The notes under the pieces were generated by a model. The model saw only the letters and a program-made list of their open reading frames with translations, was not told the DNA's origin and ran no database searches. DNA of 10,693 bases from NCBI GenBank assembly GCA_964471235.1, contig CAYYGL010000169.1, positions 1 to 10,693 on the forward strand. Direction: 5' to 3'. Each line of letters starts with the position of its first letter. Positions within the stretch are counted from its first letter, which is position 1. The position numbers and the translations under genes were made by a program. This DNA is from CAYYGL01 sp964471235 (GTDB lineage Bacteria > Calditrichota > Calditrichia > RBG-13-44-9 > J075). Positions 1 through 5,725 of the stretch are shown here, one piece after another.

Positions 1-249
1 AACGCCCGCTATCAATATCTCTCCACTTTCAAAGAACAGGCGTCCTTTCTCATCAGCGGGCTGGTGATAATCGAGATGGCGCTCAATATTCACGGTCATC
101 TCTTTTATGAAATGCTGCAAAATATTCTCTATAAACAATATGACGTGGTACTGGCGATTGTGCTGGGCATTTTTGTAGTGGTGAAAGCAACGGAAGTCTT
201 TACGGATTACTGGCAGTATATTGAGGCAAGCAAATATGAAAACCGGTAA
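1..249 (+). CDS. ABC transporter permease, DppB/OppB-like (3' end only)
   Basis: This is the C-terminal 82 residues of a gene cut by the window edge, open from base 1 to TAA at 247-249. It matches the end of binding-protein-dependent inner-membrane permeases of the DppB/OppB type. The visible order is the ISGLVIIE segment (family pattern LSG..IVE), then the short helix that in relatives carries the PG..G motif, then a hydrophobic span (VVLAIVLGIFVVVKATEVF) and a terminal amphipathic D-Y-W-Q-Y stretch equivalent to the family's 'DLLYALLDPR' end. The usual DPR terminus is replaced by EASKYENR. It would pair with the next permease to form the membrane channel of a peptide/nickel-type importer. 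It overlaps that gene by 14 bases, so translation is probably coupled. Substrate cannot be told from the fragment. Family assignment is by remembered motif resemblance. Confidence 0.72.
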   Translation, partial: NARYQYLSTFKEQASFLISGLVIIEMALNIHGHLFYEMLQNILYKQYDVVLAIVLGIFVVVKATEVFTDYWQYIEASKYENR

Positions 250-1225
250 GCGAGGACAGGTGAAATCTCCCCGGAGAAAAGATGCCGGTGGCAAAATGGG
301 GAGGGGAAGTGTATCGGGTGCGGCGGGAAGTATAGCCCTGCCGTTTTCCTGGCAAATGCGTCTCAGCAGGTGGCTGATGAGCATCTACCACCGCAAGGAT
401 GTGCTCTGGCTGTTAATCTGGGTGGGCAGCCTGTTGCTCGTGTGGGGATGGGATGCACTCTTTCTGAACCACCCGGCATTTCAGAAAGTACAAACCGGTT
501 TTTTTCATACCTTTGTCATTGCCGCCCTGGTTATCGTTCTGAGCGCTGTTTTCGGGTGGCTGGGTGGCGTGGGGATTTATTTCCTGGAAAACGGCTCCCG
601 TAAACCATTTTACCTAACAGCCACTTTCCTGTTAAATCTCATCCGTTCCATTCCCCAGATTGTGGGCATTTTAATCGGGTATGTGTTGATCACCCTGGGC
701 ATTCAGACCGGCGCTATCCGGTCAACCGGTGCGATTATTTTCCTGATGGCAGCCACCATCAGCCTGTTTGTCTTTCCGGAGGTGGTGGATCTGATCCGCG
801 ACCGGATTCGGTATTTCAAAACGCTGGATTTTTATAACGCCATGATGGTGTGCGGTATTTCGGAATGGCGGATTGTCAACCGGGAAATTTTGTGGAAAAA
901 CAGCCTGGCGCACCTGTTTAATAAGTTGATTGCCATTTTCGGCGTGACTGTTTTTTTGCAATGCAGCATCGATTTCATCATCTCGGTGGGATTGTCGACC
1001 GAAGTCAGTTCGGTGAACCTGCCGGTGACCCTGGGCAGCCTGCTGGCAAAAATCGATAGCAAGCAGGATATTTTAGCCATCGGGCACACGTTGATGAACC
1101 CCGGCTATGTAAGCAATCTTTTTTTTGAGCACCTGCAGGGCATCACCGTGGCATTTTTGATTGTCTTCTCCCTGCTGTGCATTTATAAAATCTCCAATGG
1201 GTTTGCGAAGCGATATGAGTTGTGA
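236..1225 (+). CDS. ABC transporter permease, DppC-like
   Basis: A 329-residue inner-membrane protein, the probable second permease of a peptide/nickel-type ABC importer. A basic cytoplasmic N-terminus of about 50 residues precedes hydrophobic spans near residues 57-71, 90-117, 131-156, 166-183, 226-250 and 301-318. The coupling ('EAA') loop that contacts the ATPase is visible at about 200-222, with A202 and the invariant-type G207, followed by a WRIVNREIL stretch. The proline usual after this loop (..ILPN in relatives) is absent; the sequence reads ILWKN. The length is a little above the usual 280-310 because of the N-terminal extension. I chose ATG 236 over an in-frame TTG at 221 because GAGG at 223-226 lies 9 bases ahead; this start overlaps the upstream permease gene. 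ATPase and binding-protein genes are not in the window and no strong terminator follows. The substrate is unknown. Confidence 0.75.
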   Translation: MKTGKRGQVKSPRRKDAGGKMGRGSVSGAAGSIALPFSWQMRLSRWLMSIYHRKDVLWLLIWVGSLLLVWGWDALFLNHPAFQKVQTGFFHTFVIAALVIVLSAVFGWLGGVGIYFLENGSRKPFYLTATFLLNLIRSIPQIVGILIGYVLITLGIQTGAIRSTGAIIFLMAATISLFVFPEVVDLIRDRIRYFKTLDFYNAMMVCGISEWRIVNREILWKNSLAHLFNKLIAIFGVTVFLQCSIDFIISVGLSTEVSSVNLPVTLGSLLAKIDSKQDILAIGHTLMNPGYVSNLFFEHLQGITVAFLIVFSLLCIYKISNGFAKRYEL

Positions 1226-1382
1226 GGCCGGTTTAACCCTACGTCATGTTACAGAAATGCGAATTCCCGTAACATAAGAAGAGGTTGTGATGAATTGGAA
1301 ACTTACCCGGTAGCCGTTCACCGGGCAGGAATTCACATTTTTGTCTAATATAGACTTAACGAATAACAACGGTTTTAAAACA
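1226..1382. other. Convergent intergenic gap with two small inverted repeats
   Basis: This gap separates the ends of the permease gene (plus) and the ATPase gene (minus). It holds two perfect inverted repeats. One is ATGTTAC at 1246-1252 against GTAACAT at 1269-1275, with a 16-base spacer. The other is CCCGGT at 1306-1311 against ACCGGG at 1320-1325, with an 8-base loop. The second could be a weak bidirectional transcription stop: a run of five T follows it on the plus strand at 1338-1342. However, that run is 12 bases past the stem, so it is not a standard intrinsic terminator. No coding frame is convincing. Confidence 0.35.
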
Positions 1383-2636
1383 TCATGTTTCACTGTCGAA
1401 CGTCAGTTTTCCCGAAAAATATCCCGGTAAATAACGAAGTTTCTCTATCGTCTCATTTAGATTAATATTGACCAGATAAACCTGCTGGCATTGAATGGAT
1501 TGTGCCAATTTTTGGAGACGACGCATCGGCACCGGTTTGTCGAATTGTTTCCATTTGACTTCAAACGCCAATCTGTTAGAAAGAATATCCATTATAAAAT
1601 CCACTTCCGTTCCTTCCGGTGTTCTGAAAAAGGATATTGATCCATACCCTGGCAATTTCTTTTTCAATTCTAAGAAGACGTAATTTTCGAAAATCATCCC
1701 GTTGTCAACTCGAAAATCCATAGCATTAAAATTATTGTATATCAAATTTCGAAGCCCCGTGTCTATAAAGTATACCTTTTTCATTTTGGTAATTGTTTTT
1801 CTAACATTGGTGTAGAAGGGAGGGAGCAATTTTATGATGTACATTTGTTCCAACAAAAAAAGATACTCTTCACATCTTTTATAGGAAAGACCACTGAGTC
1901 TGGAAAGTTCGTTGATATTCACCAGGTTTGAAATCTGGGCGGCTAATAATTTCAGCAATTTGTTAAAACCGATGACATCCACATTTCGGATATAATGCCT
2001 CACATCGCGCAACAAATAGGTTTGATAAATATCATTCAGTAAATCAATTTTCTCCCCGGTAGAATTGGTTAATGCTACCCTGGGGAAACCTCCATAAATC
2101 AAATACTCTTTGAACTTCAGTTTTATCTCGGGTGAAATAATTTCGTCTTGAGTATCCACGGGATATTCCTGGTATATCTGAAAAAGTTGATCATCATAAA
2201 ATTGGATGAATTCTGCAAAGTTCAATGGAAAAACATCTATGATCCGAATTCTGCCCGCCAGGGATTCTTCCAGAGTCGAAAAAATATTCAGGCTGGAACT
2301 TCCGCTGCAAAAAATTTTTAAGGACTCATGCTGATCAGTAAGCAATTTGAGCATGGTGGAAATTTGAGGAATAAACTGAAATTCATCGATTAGCACATAG
2401 CCGGACAGCTCCCGGTTGAGATGTATTTTCAGATAATCCACAATAATGTGCAAGTGGGTAAATAAAACCTGAACATCAGGGTCCTGTCCGTTAAGAAAAA
2501 CGGTTTTTCCTTCTAATGGGATGTTTTTCATAATGGTGGTTTTACCCACCTGTCGGGCACCAAGCAAGGCAACAATCGGAAGAGATTTAAACGCCCTGTG
2601 AATTAAATTGTAATAATGATGCCGAGGAATGATCAT
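1383..2636 (-). CDS. AAA-type ATPase with DUF4143 C-terminal region
   Basis: A 417-residue cytoplasmic ATPase of the family annotated 'ATP-binding protein, DUF4143'. Visible motifs are Walker A GARQVGKT (26-33), Walker B VLIDE (81-85), a sensor-like GSSS (112-115), ESLAGRI (124-130) and YLIYGGFPR (176-184). A winged-helix-like part follows, with the family's KVYFIDTGLRN motif ending near 297. The C-terminal domain shows a PD-(D/E)XK-type arrangement: E317 in an IFEN helix, E344-V-D346, then E359-V-K361. The length is typical and the frame intact. The cellular role of the family is not established; proposals linking it to mobile or defence DNA are only inference. Start ATG is at 2636; no good Shine-Dalgarno is visible, only an A-rich leader. 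It lies 149 bases downstream of the Uma2-like gene on the same strand and may share its transcript. Its base composition is visibly AT-richer than the flanking permease and E1 genes. Confidence 0.85.
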   Translation of the reverse strand: MIIPRHHYYNLIHRAFKSLPIVALLGARQVGKTTIMKNIPLEGKTVFLNGQDPDVQVLFTHLHIIVDYLKIHLNRELSGYVLIDEFQFIPQISTMLKLLTDQHESLKIFCSGSSSLNIFSTLEESLAGRIRIIDVFPLNFAEFIQFYDDQLFQIYQEYPVDTQDEIISPEIKLKFKEYLIYGGFPRVALTNSTGEKIDLLNDIYQTYLLRDVRHYIRNVDVIGFNKLLKLLAAQISNLVNINELSRLSGLSYKRCEEYLFLLEQMYIIKLLPPFYTNVRKTITKMKKVYFIDTGLRNLIYNNFNAMDFRVDNGMIFENYVFLELKKKLPGYGSISFFRTPEGTEVDFIMDILSNRLAFEVKWKQFDKPVPMRRLQKLAQSIQCQQVYLVNINLNETIEKLRYLPGYFSGKLTFDSET

Positions 2637-2668
2637 CTTTTGCCATCTTTTTTAATTTTTTGGAAAAA

Positions 2669-2697
2669 ATATTATCAAATTTTTGTCAATTCAAGAA
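2669..2697 (-). promoter_or_regulatory. Possible promoter for the DUF4143 ATPase gene
   Basis: On the minus strand, TTCTTG (2692-2697) and TAATAT (2669-2674) are separated by 17 bases, about 32 bases before the ATPase start. A perfect TTGACA hexamer (2684-2689) lies inside the same stretch but has no good partner at 17 bases. The surrounding 60 bases are extremely A/T-rich, so chance matches are likely. Confidence 0.25.
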
Positions 2698-2785
2698 AAA
2701 AAATGGTTTTTATGGTAGAGTCCCGAATAAGAAAGGATGTGTGGGGCGGTTACCTGGTGGGGTATTTTTGAAGGTGAGCAGCAAG

Positions 2786-3367
2786 TTAAAATTGAAATAA
2801 GTCTTCTAAATTCATTTGGAAATGTTCTAAAACAACGGATTGTATTTTACCGGTCTTTTCAGCACGGGTATGCAGTTCATATTTTCCTTTCCGCAATTCA
2901 TAAACTTCAACCCAATTCCGGCTGGGGTCCACCAGCCAAAACTCGTTTACCCCGTATGTTTCATAAAGCTCTTTTTTGACAATCAGATCATAATAGGCGG
3001 TGGCAGGGGAAATAATTTCGATAATTAAATCCGGTGCTCCTTGTATATTTTTTTCAGTGATGATGGTAGAATTCTCCGAACGGACAAAAAGAATATCGGG
3101 TTGCACGACATTGGTGTTGCTGAAAATAACATCGTAGGGTGCATAAAATAGTTCACCCGCCCGGTTCTGTTCCACATAAGCCAACAATAAAGCAACCAGA
3201 CGTCTGCTAATACGCTGATGAATTGTAGCAGGGGAAGGGCTCATCACCAGTTCTCCTTCCAGTATCTCATAACGGTTGCCATTATCCGGAAGCAACAGAT
3301 AGTCCTGGTAGGTGTATGTTTTTTTTGGTTTTTCAAAATATGTAGATGTGGCTTCTTTTACCGTCAT
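2786..3367 (-). CDS. Uma2-family PD-(D/E)XK protein (DUF820)
   Basis: A 193-residue protein, full length for the Uma2/DUF820 family, which has a restriction-endonuclease-like fold. Recognisable blocks are the opening YTYQDYLLLP, then YEILEGELVMSPSP (33-46), QPDILFV (89-95), PDLIIEIISP (112-121) and YGVNEFWLVDP (138-148). The likely catalytic set is D91, E117 and K131, all present, so an active nuclease is plausible. Its biological target is unknown. The start ATG at 3367 is supported by AGGA eight bases upstream (minus strand, 3376-3379) and by a promoter-like pair just before it. It is probably the first gene of a two-gene minus-strand unit with the DUF4143 ATPase. Such genes often occur in many copies per genome and as accessory genes. 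Family assignment is confident; function is not. Confidence 0.88.
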   Translation of the reverse strand: MTVKEATSTYFEKPKKTYTYQDYLLLPDNGNRYEILEGELVMSPSPATIHQRISRRLVALLLAYVEQNRAGELFYAPYDVIFSNTNVVQPDILFVRSENSTIITEKNIQGAPDLIIEIISPATAYYDLIVKKELYETYGVNEFWLVDPSRNWVEVYELRKGKYELHTRAEKTGKIQSVVLEHFQMNLEDLFQF

Positions 3368-3392
3368 TTTTCACGTCCTGCATTTTTGATAA

Positions 3393-3421
3393 AATATATC
3401 ATCAATTTGAAAACCGGGCAA
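3393..3421 (-). promoter_or_regulatory. Promoter-like sequence for the Uma2-family gene
   Basis: On the minus strand TTGCCC (3416-3421) and TATATT (3393-3398) are spaced by exactly 17 bases. Transcription would start near 3386, leaving a leader of about 20 bases that still includes the AGGA ribosome site at 3376-3379. This is a match to sigma70-type hexamers by eye only. Confidence 0.4.
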
Positions 3422-3550
3422 TAAATTTCTGAAGGGGGGGAATGATCTCCATGTGGAAAGCTGCTTACACCGGGTTCAAAACTTCCTTCAAACATTTTGC
3501 AATCAACAGTTTGATATTATATTTTTAGTCCTGAACGAGATGACAAATTA

Positions 3551-3557
3551 GGGAGGA
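3551..3557 (+). promoter_or_regulatory. Strong ribosome binding site of the zinc-ribbon gene
   Basis: GGGAGGA ends 7 bases before ATG 3565 and fixes the start of the zinc-ribbon gene. It is the best Shine-Dalgarno sequence in the window. Confidence 0.7.
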
Positions 3558-3564
3558 CAGCCGT

Positions 3565-4056
3565 ATGCCGATTTACGAATTCTACTGCAAAGATTGCAAC
3601 ACCATCTATAAATTCTTCTCCCGCACGGTGAACACGGAAAAGATTCCCAATTGCCCGACCTGCAAAGATGTCGCCCTGGAGCGACGCATGTCTCTGTTTG
3701 CCATGACCTCCGGGAGGAAAGACGATGGGGATTTGGGAGATGATATGCCGCCGATTGATGACGCCAAGATGGAACAAGCCATGACAATGCTGGCGAATGA
3801 AGCGGATAAAATCAATGAAGATGATCCCCGGCAGGCAGCCCAGTTGATGCGGAAATTTTCCGAAGTGACCGGATTGGAGATGGGTCCCGCCATGGAAGAA
3901 GCGTTGCGACGGATGGAAAAAGGCGAAGACCCGGATCAGATTGAGGAAGAGATGGGCGATTTGTTGGAAGATGACGAGTTGTTCACGGTTGCCAAAAAAA
4001 TGGGTGGGAAGCGGAAAACCCGCCCCCGGGTGGATGATACGATTTATGATTTGTAG
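3565..4056 (+). CDS. FmdB-type zinc-ribbon protein with acidic C-terminal extension
   Basis: A 163-residue soluble protein. Residues 1-40 form an FmdB-type zinc ribbon: the MPIYEF opening, then C8-x2-C11 and C30-P-x-C33, enough to bind one zinc. From about residue 50 to 150 it is strongly acidic and predicted helical, with a patch rich in D (53-66) and an EEALRRMEKGEDPDQIEEEM segment. It ends in a basic KRKTRPR stretch and IYDL. FmdB proteins are often only 60-110 residues, so the tail is a substantial addition; I recall similar long forms in other anaerobes. The family name comes from a proposed regulator of formamidase and amidase genes, but function is poorly known. No amidase gene is adjacent. 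The start is fixed by the GGGAGGA site. It is divergent from the Uma2-family gene and appears to be transcribed alone. Confidence 0.8.
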   Translation: MPIYEFYCKDCNTIYKFFSRTVNTEKIPNCPTCKDVALERRMSLFAMTSGRKDDGDLGDDMPPIDDAKMEQAMTMLANEADKINEDDPRQAAQLMRKFSEVTGLEMGPAMEEALRRMEKGEDPDQIEEEMGDLLEDDELFTVAKKMGGKRKTRPRVDDTIYDL

Positions 4057-4065
4057 AAGTGATAA

Positions 4066-4218
4066 GTCTTTATTGAGTTCTCCCTGACCGCGAAACAAAC
4101 GAAAGCTTACGTAGGCGATGAGGATGAAGGCTGTTAGACCGTTAGGTACCTGATTGCCCCTTCAGATGAAATTGTATTTGTGGGTGTCTTTAGCGGGCGA
4201 ACCAAAATCACAACCTAA
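4066..4218 (+). pseudogene. Possible decayed gene fragment
   Basis: One plus-strand frame reads as 23 sense codons, a TAG at 4135-4137, then 26 sense codons to TAA at 4216-4218. The reading looks protein-like: LTAKQTKAYVGDEDEG before the stop and YLIAPSDEIVFVGVF after it. There is no start codon or ribosome site in frame. I do not recognise the family. A frame of this length with one stop is easily found by chance, so this is only a hint. Confidence 0.15.
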
Positions 4219-4470
4219 ATGGAGATGGGAATAAACCGGAAAACGTAATTGGTATTTTCATCATTCATCTTCTAATTACACATTTTAGGGATGATTTTCT
4301 TCCCCGATTCCATGACTTTTTTTATCCCTTGTTTTTCATTTTTCTTCCTTTATAAATTGTACCACACATAACACAATTTTTGGGTGAGCATCCCGCGGCT
4401 ATAGTTTGGAAGTCGTGAGCATTACCGTGTTTTGCCCGGAATTTCGGGAGACTTTAAGAGCAACAGATAT

Positions 4471-4500
4471 TTGCCATAACGATATCGATTAAAATATATC
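4471..4500 (+). promoter_or_regulatory. Promoter-like sequence for the barrel gene
   Basis: TTGCCA (4471-4476) and TATATC (4495-4500) are spaced by 18 bases; a 17-base alternative gives ATATAT. A transcript would start near 4507 and include AAAGGA at 4533-4538, five bases before ATG 4544. The match was made by eye in an A/T-rich stretch. Confidence 0.35.
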
Positions 4501-4543
4501 CATGTGATAATTCAGAATGTCTCATGAATTTGAAAGGATCGTC

Positions 4544-5602
4544 ATGAAGAATTTGCTCTTTTTATTCCTTCCGTTTTTTCTCTATGCCCAATCCGTTGAA
4601 TATCCCGATACGGTTTTTCTGAAAACCGGGCTTGAATACCCCTGCATGGTTTCCAGACTTAATAAACACCGGGTGGAGTTTCGTTACGGAGATAACCAGA
4701 TCACAGAAATCGGTCTGGCAGGGATACATAAATTAATCATTAGCGAGTTCGGGGTAGTGTACCGGGACAACGAGGGATTCACGGTTGAACCGGATACCGT
4801 TCAGCAGTATATACGGCAGCGGAGCGGTTCGGATAAAAAAGTCGTTCCTTCCCCGGTACGGAAGGTGCAACCCCGGCTGCTTCACAAGCCTCTGATGAAA
4901 TCACCCGGTCAACATCGCTGGTCCTTCGGAATTTTTTATATCCCCTTTTTTTCCGGTAAACAATTCCGGTTGCATAACACTCCTTATGATCCGTCGTATA
5001 TAGATATCATCCCCGTCTCTACCAATATAACCATGATGGAAGGACAATTTAGTTATCGGGCTTTTTCCAGACTGCGGATAACCTTAGATATCGGCTACAC
5101 TCTTTCAAATACCAGTGATAAAGTTGAACGACACAGACGCTTTGACCCTCCCGGAAATAATGAAGATACCGGAACCTTTACCAAAAGTGATTTGAAAATT
5201 TTTGATTTTAATATTGGTCTTAAATTTTACCTGCGAAAACTCTTAAGTCACCGGATAAGCCCTTACTTTTTTGGCGGTTTCGGAAAAAAAATCACCTCGG
5301 CAACCGATACTTTTGCAATTCTCTTCCAGGAAGAGCCGCCCGACGTGTCTATCGATGATAATCGCTCGGAATTTTTAGATAAATTGAATTCTCCTTTTCA
5401 TGCCAATGTCGGTTTTGGGGTGGAATATCCGTTTAATCATTCCCTTACGTTGTTTTCTGCGATTCGACTGGTATATAGCAAAATTAGTGCTACTTATGAC
5501 TACCGGGCAGTTGGGGATACATTTGATGAAAGCAGGAGAAGAGAATTTAAAACCTCCGACGTGGTGACCCATTTCGGATTGGGCATTCAGTTTTATTTTT
5601 AA
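4544..5602 (+). CDS. Outer-membrane beta-barrel protein, unknown function
   Basis: A 352-residue exported protein. The start at ATG 4544 (preceded by AAAGGA at 4533-4538) gives a classic signal peptide: MKN, a hydrophobic core LLFLFLPFFL, and likely cleavage after YA at residue 15. An earlier in-frame ATG at 4517 would put nine polar residues ahead of it and is less likely. The mature N-terminus (about 20-65) begins DTVFLKTG and resembles the small 'D.I.LKNG' beta domain common before barrels in Bacteroidota-type proteins. A variable basic linker follows (about 90-125). From about 125 onward the chain alternates aromatic and polar residues in strand-like blocks and ends FGLGIQFYF; a terminal phenylalanine is the usual barrel-assembly signal. 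I cannot name the family. The downstream T9SS cargo gene lies 123 bases away on the same strand, so a shared surface role is possible but unproven. Confidence 0.7.
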   Translation: MKNLLFLFLPFFLYAQSVEYPDTVFLKTGLEYPCMVSRLNKHRVEFRYGDNQITEIGLAGIHKLIISEFGVVYRDNEGFTVEPDTVQQYIRQRSGSDKKVVPSPVRKVQPRLLHKPLMKSPGQHRWSFGIFYIPFFSGKQFRLHNTPYDPSYIDIIPVSTNITMMEGQFSYRAFSRLRITLDIGYTLSNTSDKVERHRRFDPPGNNEDTGTFTKSDLKIFDFNIGLKFYLRKLLSHRISPYFFGGFGKKITSATDTFAILFQEEPPDVSIDDNRSEFLDKLNSPFHANVGFGVEYPFNHSLTLFSAIRLVYSKISATYDYRAVGDTFDESRRREFKTSDVVTHFGLGIQFYF

Positions 5603-5725
5603 CCGTTTCGGACCGGCGCATTGCCCGGAGCCCCTTCGGGATATCATGGGAAAGAGATGGCATTGACCCTGGAATGACCCGGCAGATCAGGTAAACTGCT
5701 CCAAAATGAACAAAGCGAGAGCATT
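5603..5725. other. Gap between barrel and T9SS-cargo genes with a GC hairpin
   Basis: A six-pair stem (CCCGGA 5624-5629 with TTCGGG 5635-5640, including one G-T pair) closes a five-base loop shortly after the barrel gene's stop. No T-run follows, so it may be an mRNA 3'-end or processing hairpin rather than an intrinsic terminator. TTGACC at 5663-5668 looks like a -35 hexamer but has no -10 at a normal distance. Whether the two genes share a transcript is therefore undecided. Confidence 0.3.

Larger units (their letters stand above)
4057..4543. other. 487-base stretch without a convincing gene
   Basis: No tRNA, rRNA or clear protein gene was seen here. The first 160 bases contain a protein-like frame broken by a stop (listed separately). 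The middle, about 4255-4380, is T-rich on the plus strand, with a seven-T run at 4317-4323 that lacks a preceding stem, so it is not a standard terminator. A loose inverted repeat pairs GTAATT (4245-4250) with AATTAC (4274-4279). The last 75 bases hold a promoter-like pair and the ribosome site for the barrel gene. Confidence 0.5.

Noticed and set aside
2737..2979. 80-residue plus-strand frame
   Set aside because: It is mostly antisense to the 3' end of the Uma2-family gene, with no recognisable protein features.
1383..3367. Minus-strand pair as a transposon
   Set aside because: No transposase or integrase, no terminal inverted repeats and no flanking target duplication were found by eye.
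3434..3440. Run of seven G in the divergent promoter region
   Set aside because: It may be a simple homopolymer or assembly slip; no G-quadruplex arrangement with further G-runs is present.
3471..3490. GGTTCAAAA stretch resembling a tRNA T-loop
   Set aside because: No acceptor, D-arm or anticodon stem can be paired around it.
3517..4098. 193-residue open frame on the minus strand
   Set aside because: It lies antisense across the zinc-ribbon gene, which has a strong ribosome site and clear motifs. The antisense product looks compositionally odd and matches nothing recognisable.
4317..4323. Seven-T run as an intrinsic terminator
   Set aside because: No stable GC stem lies immediately upstream on the plus strand.
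5663..5697. TTGACC with TAAACT as a promoter of the T9SS cargo gene
   Set aside because: The spacer is about 23 bases, well outside the usual 16-18.
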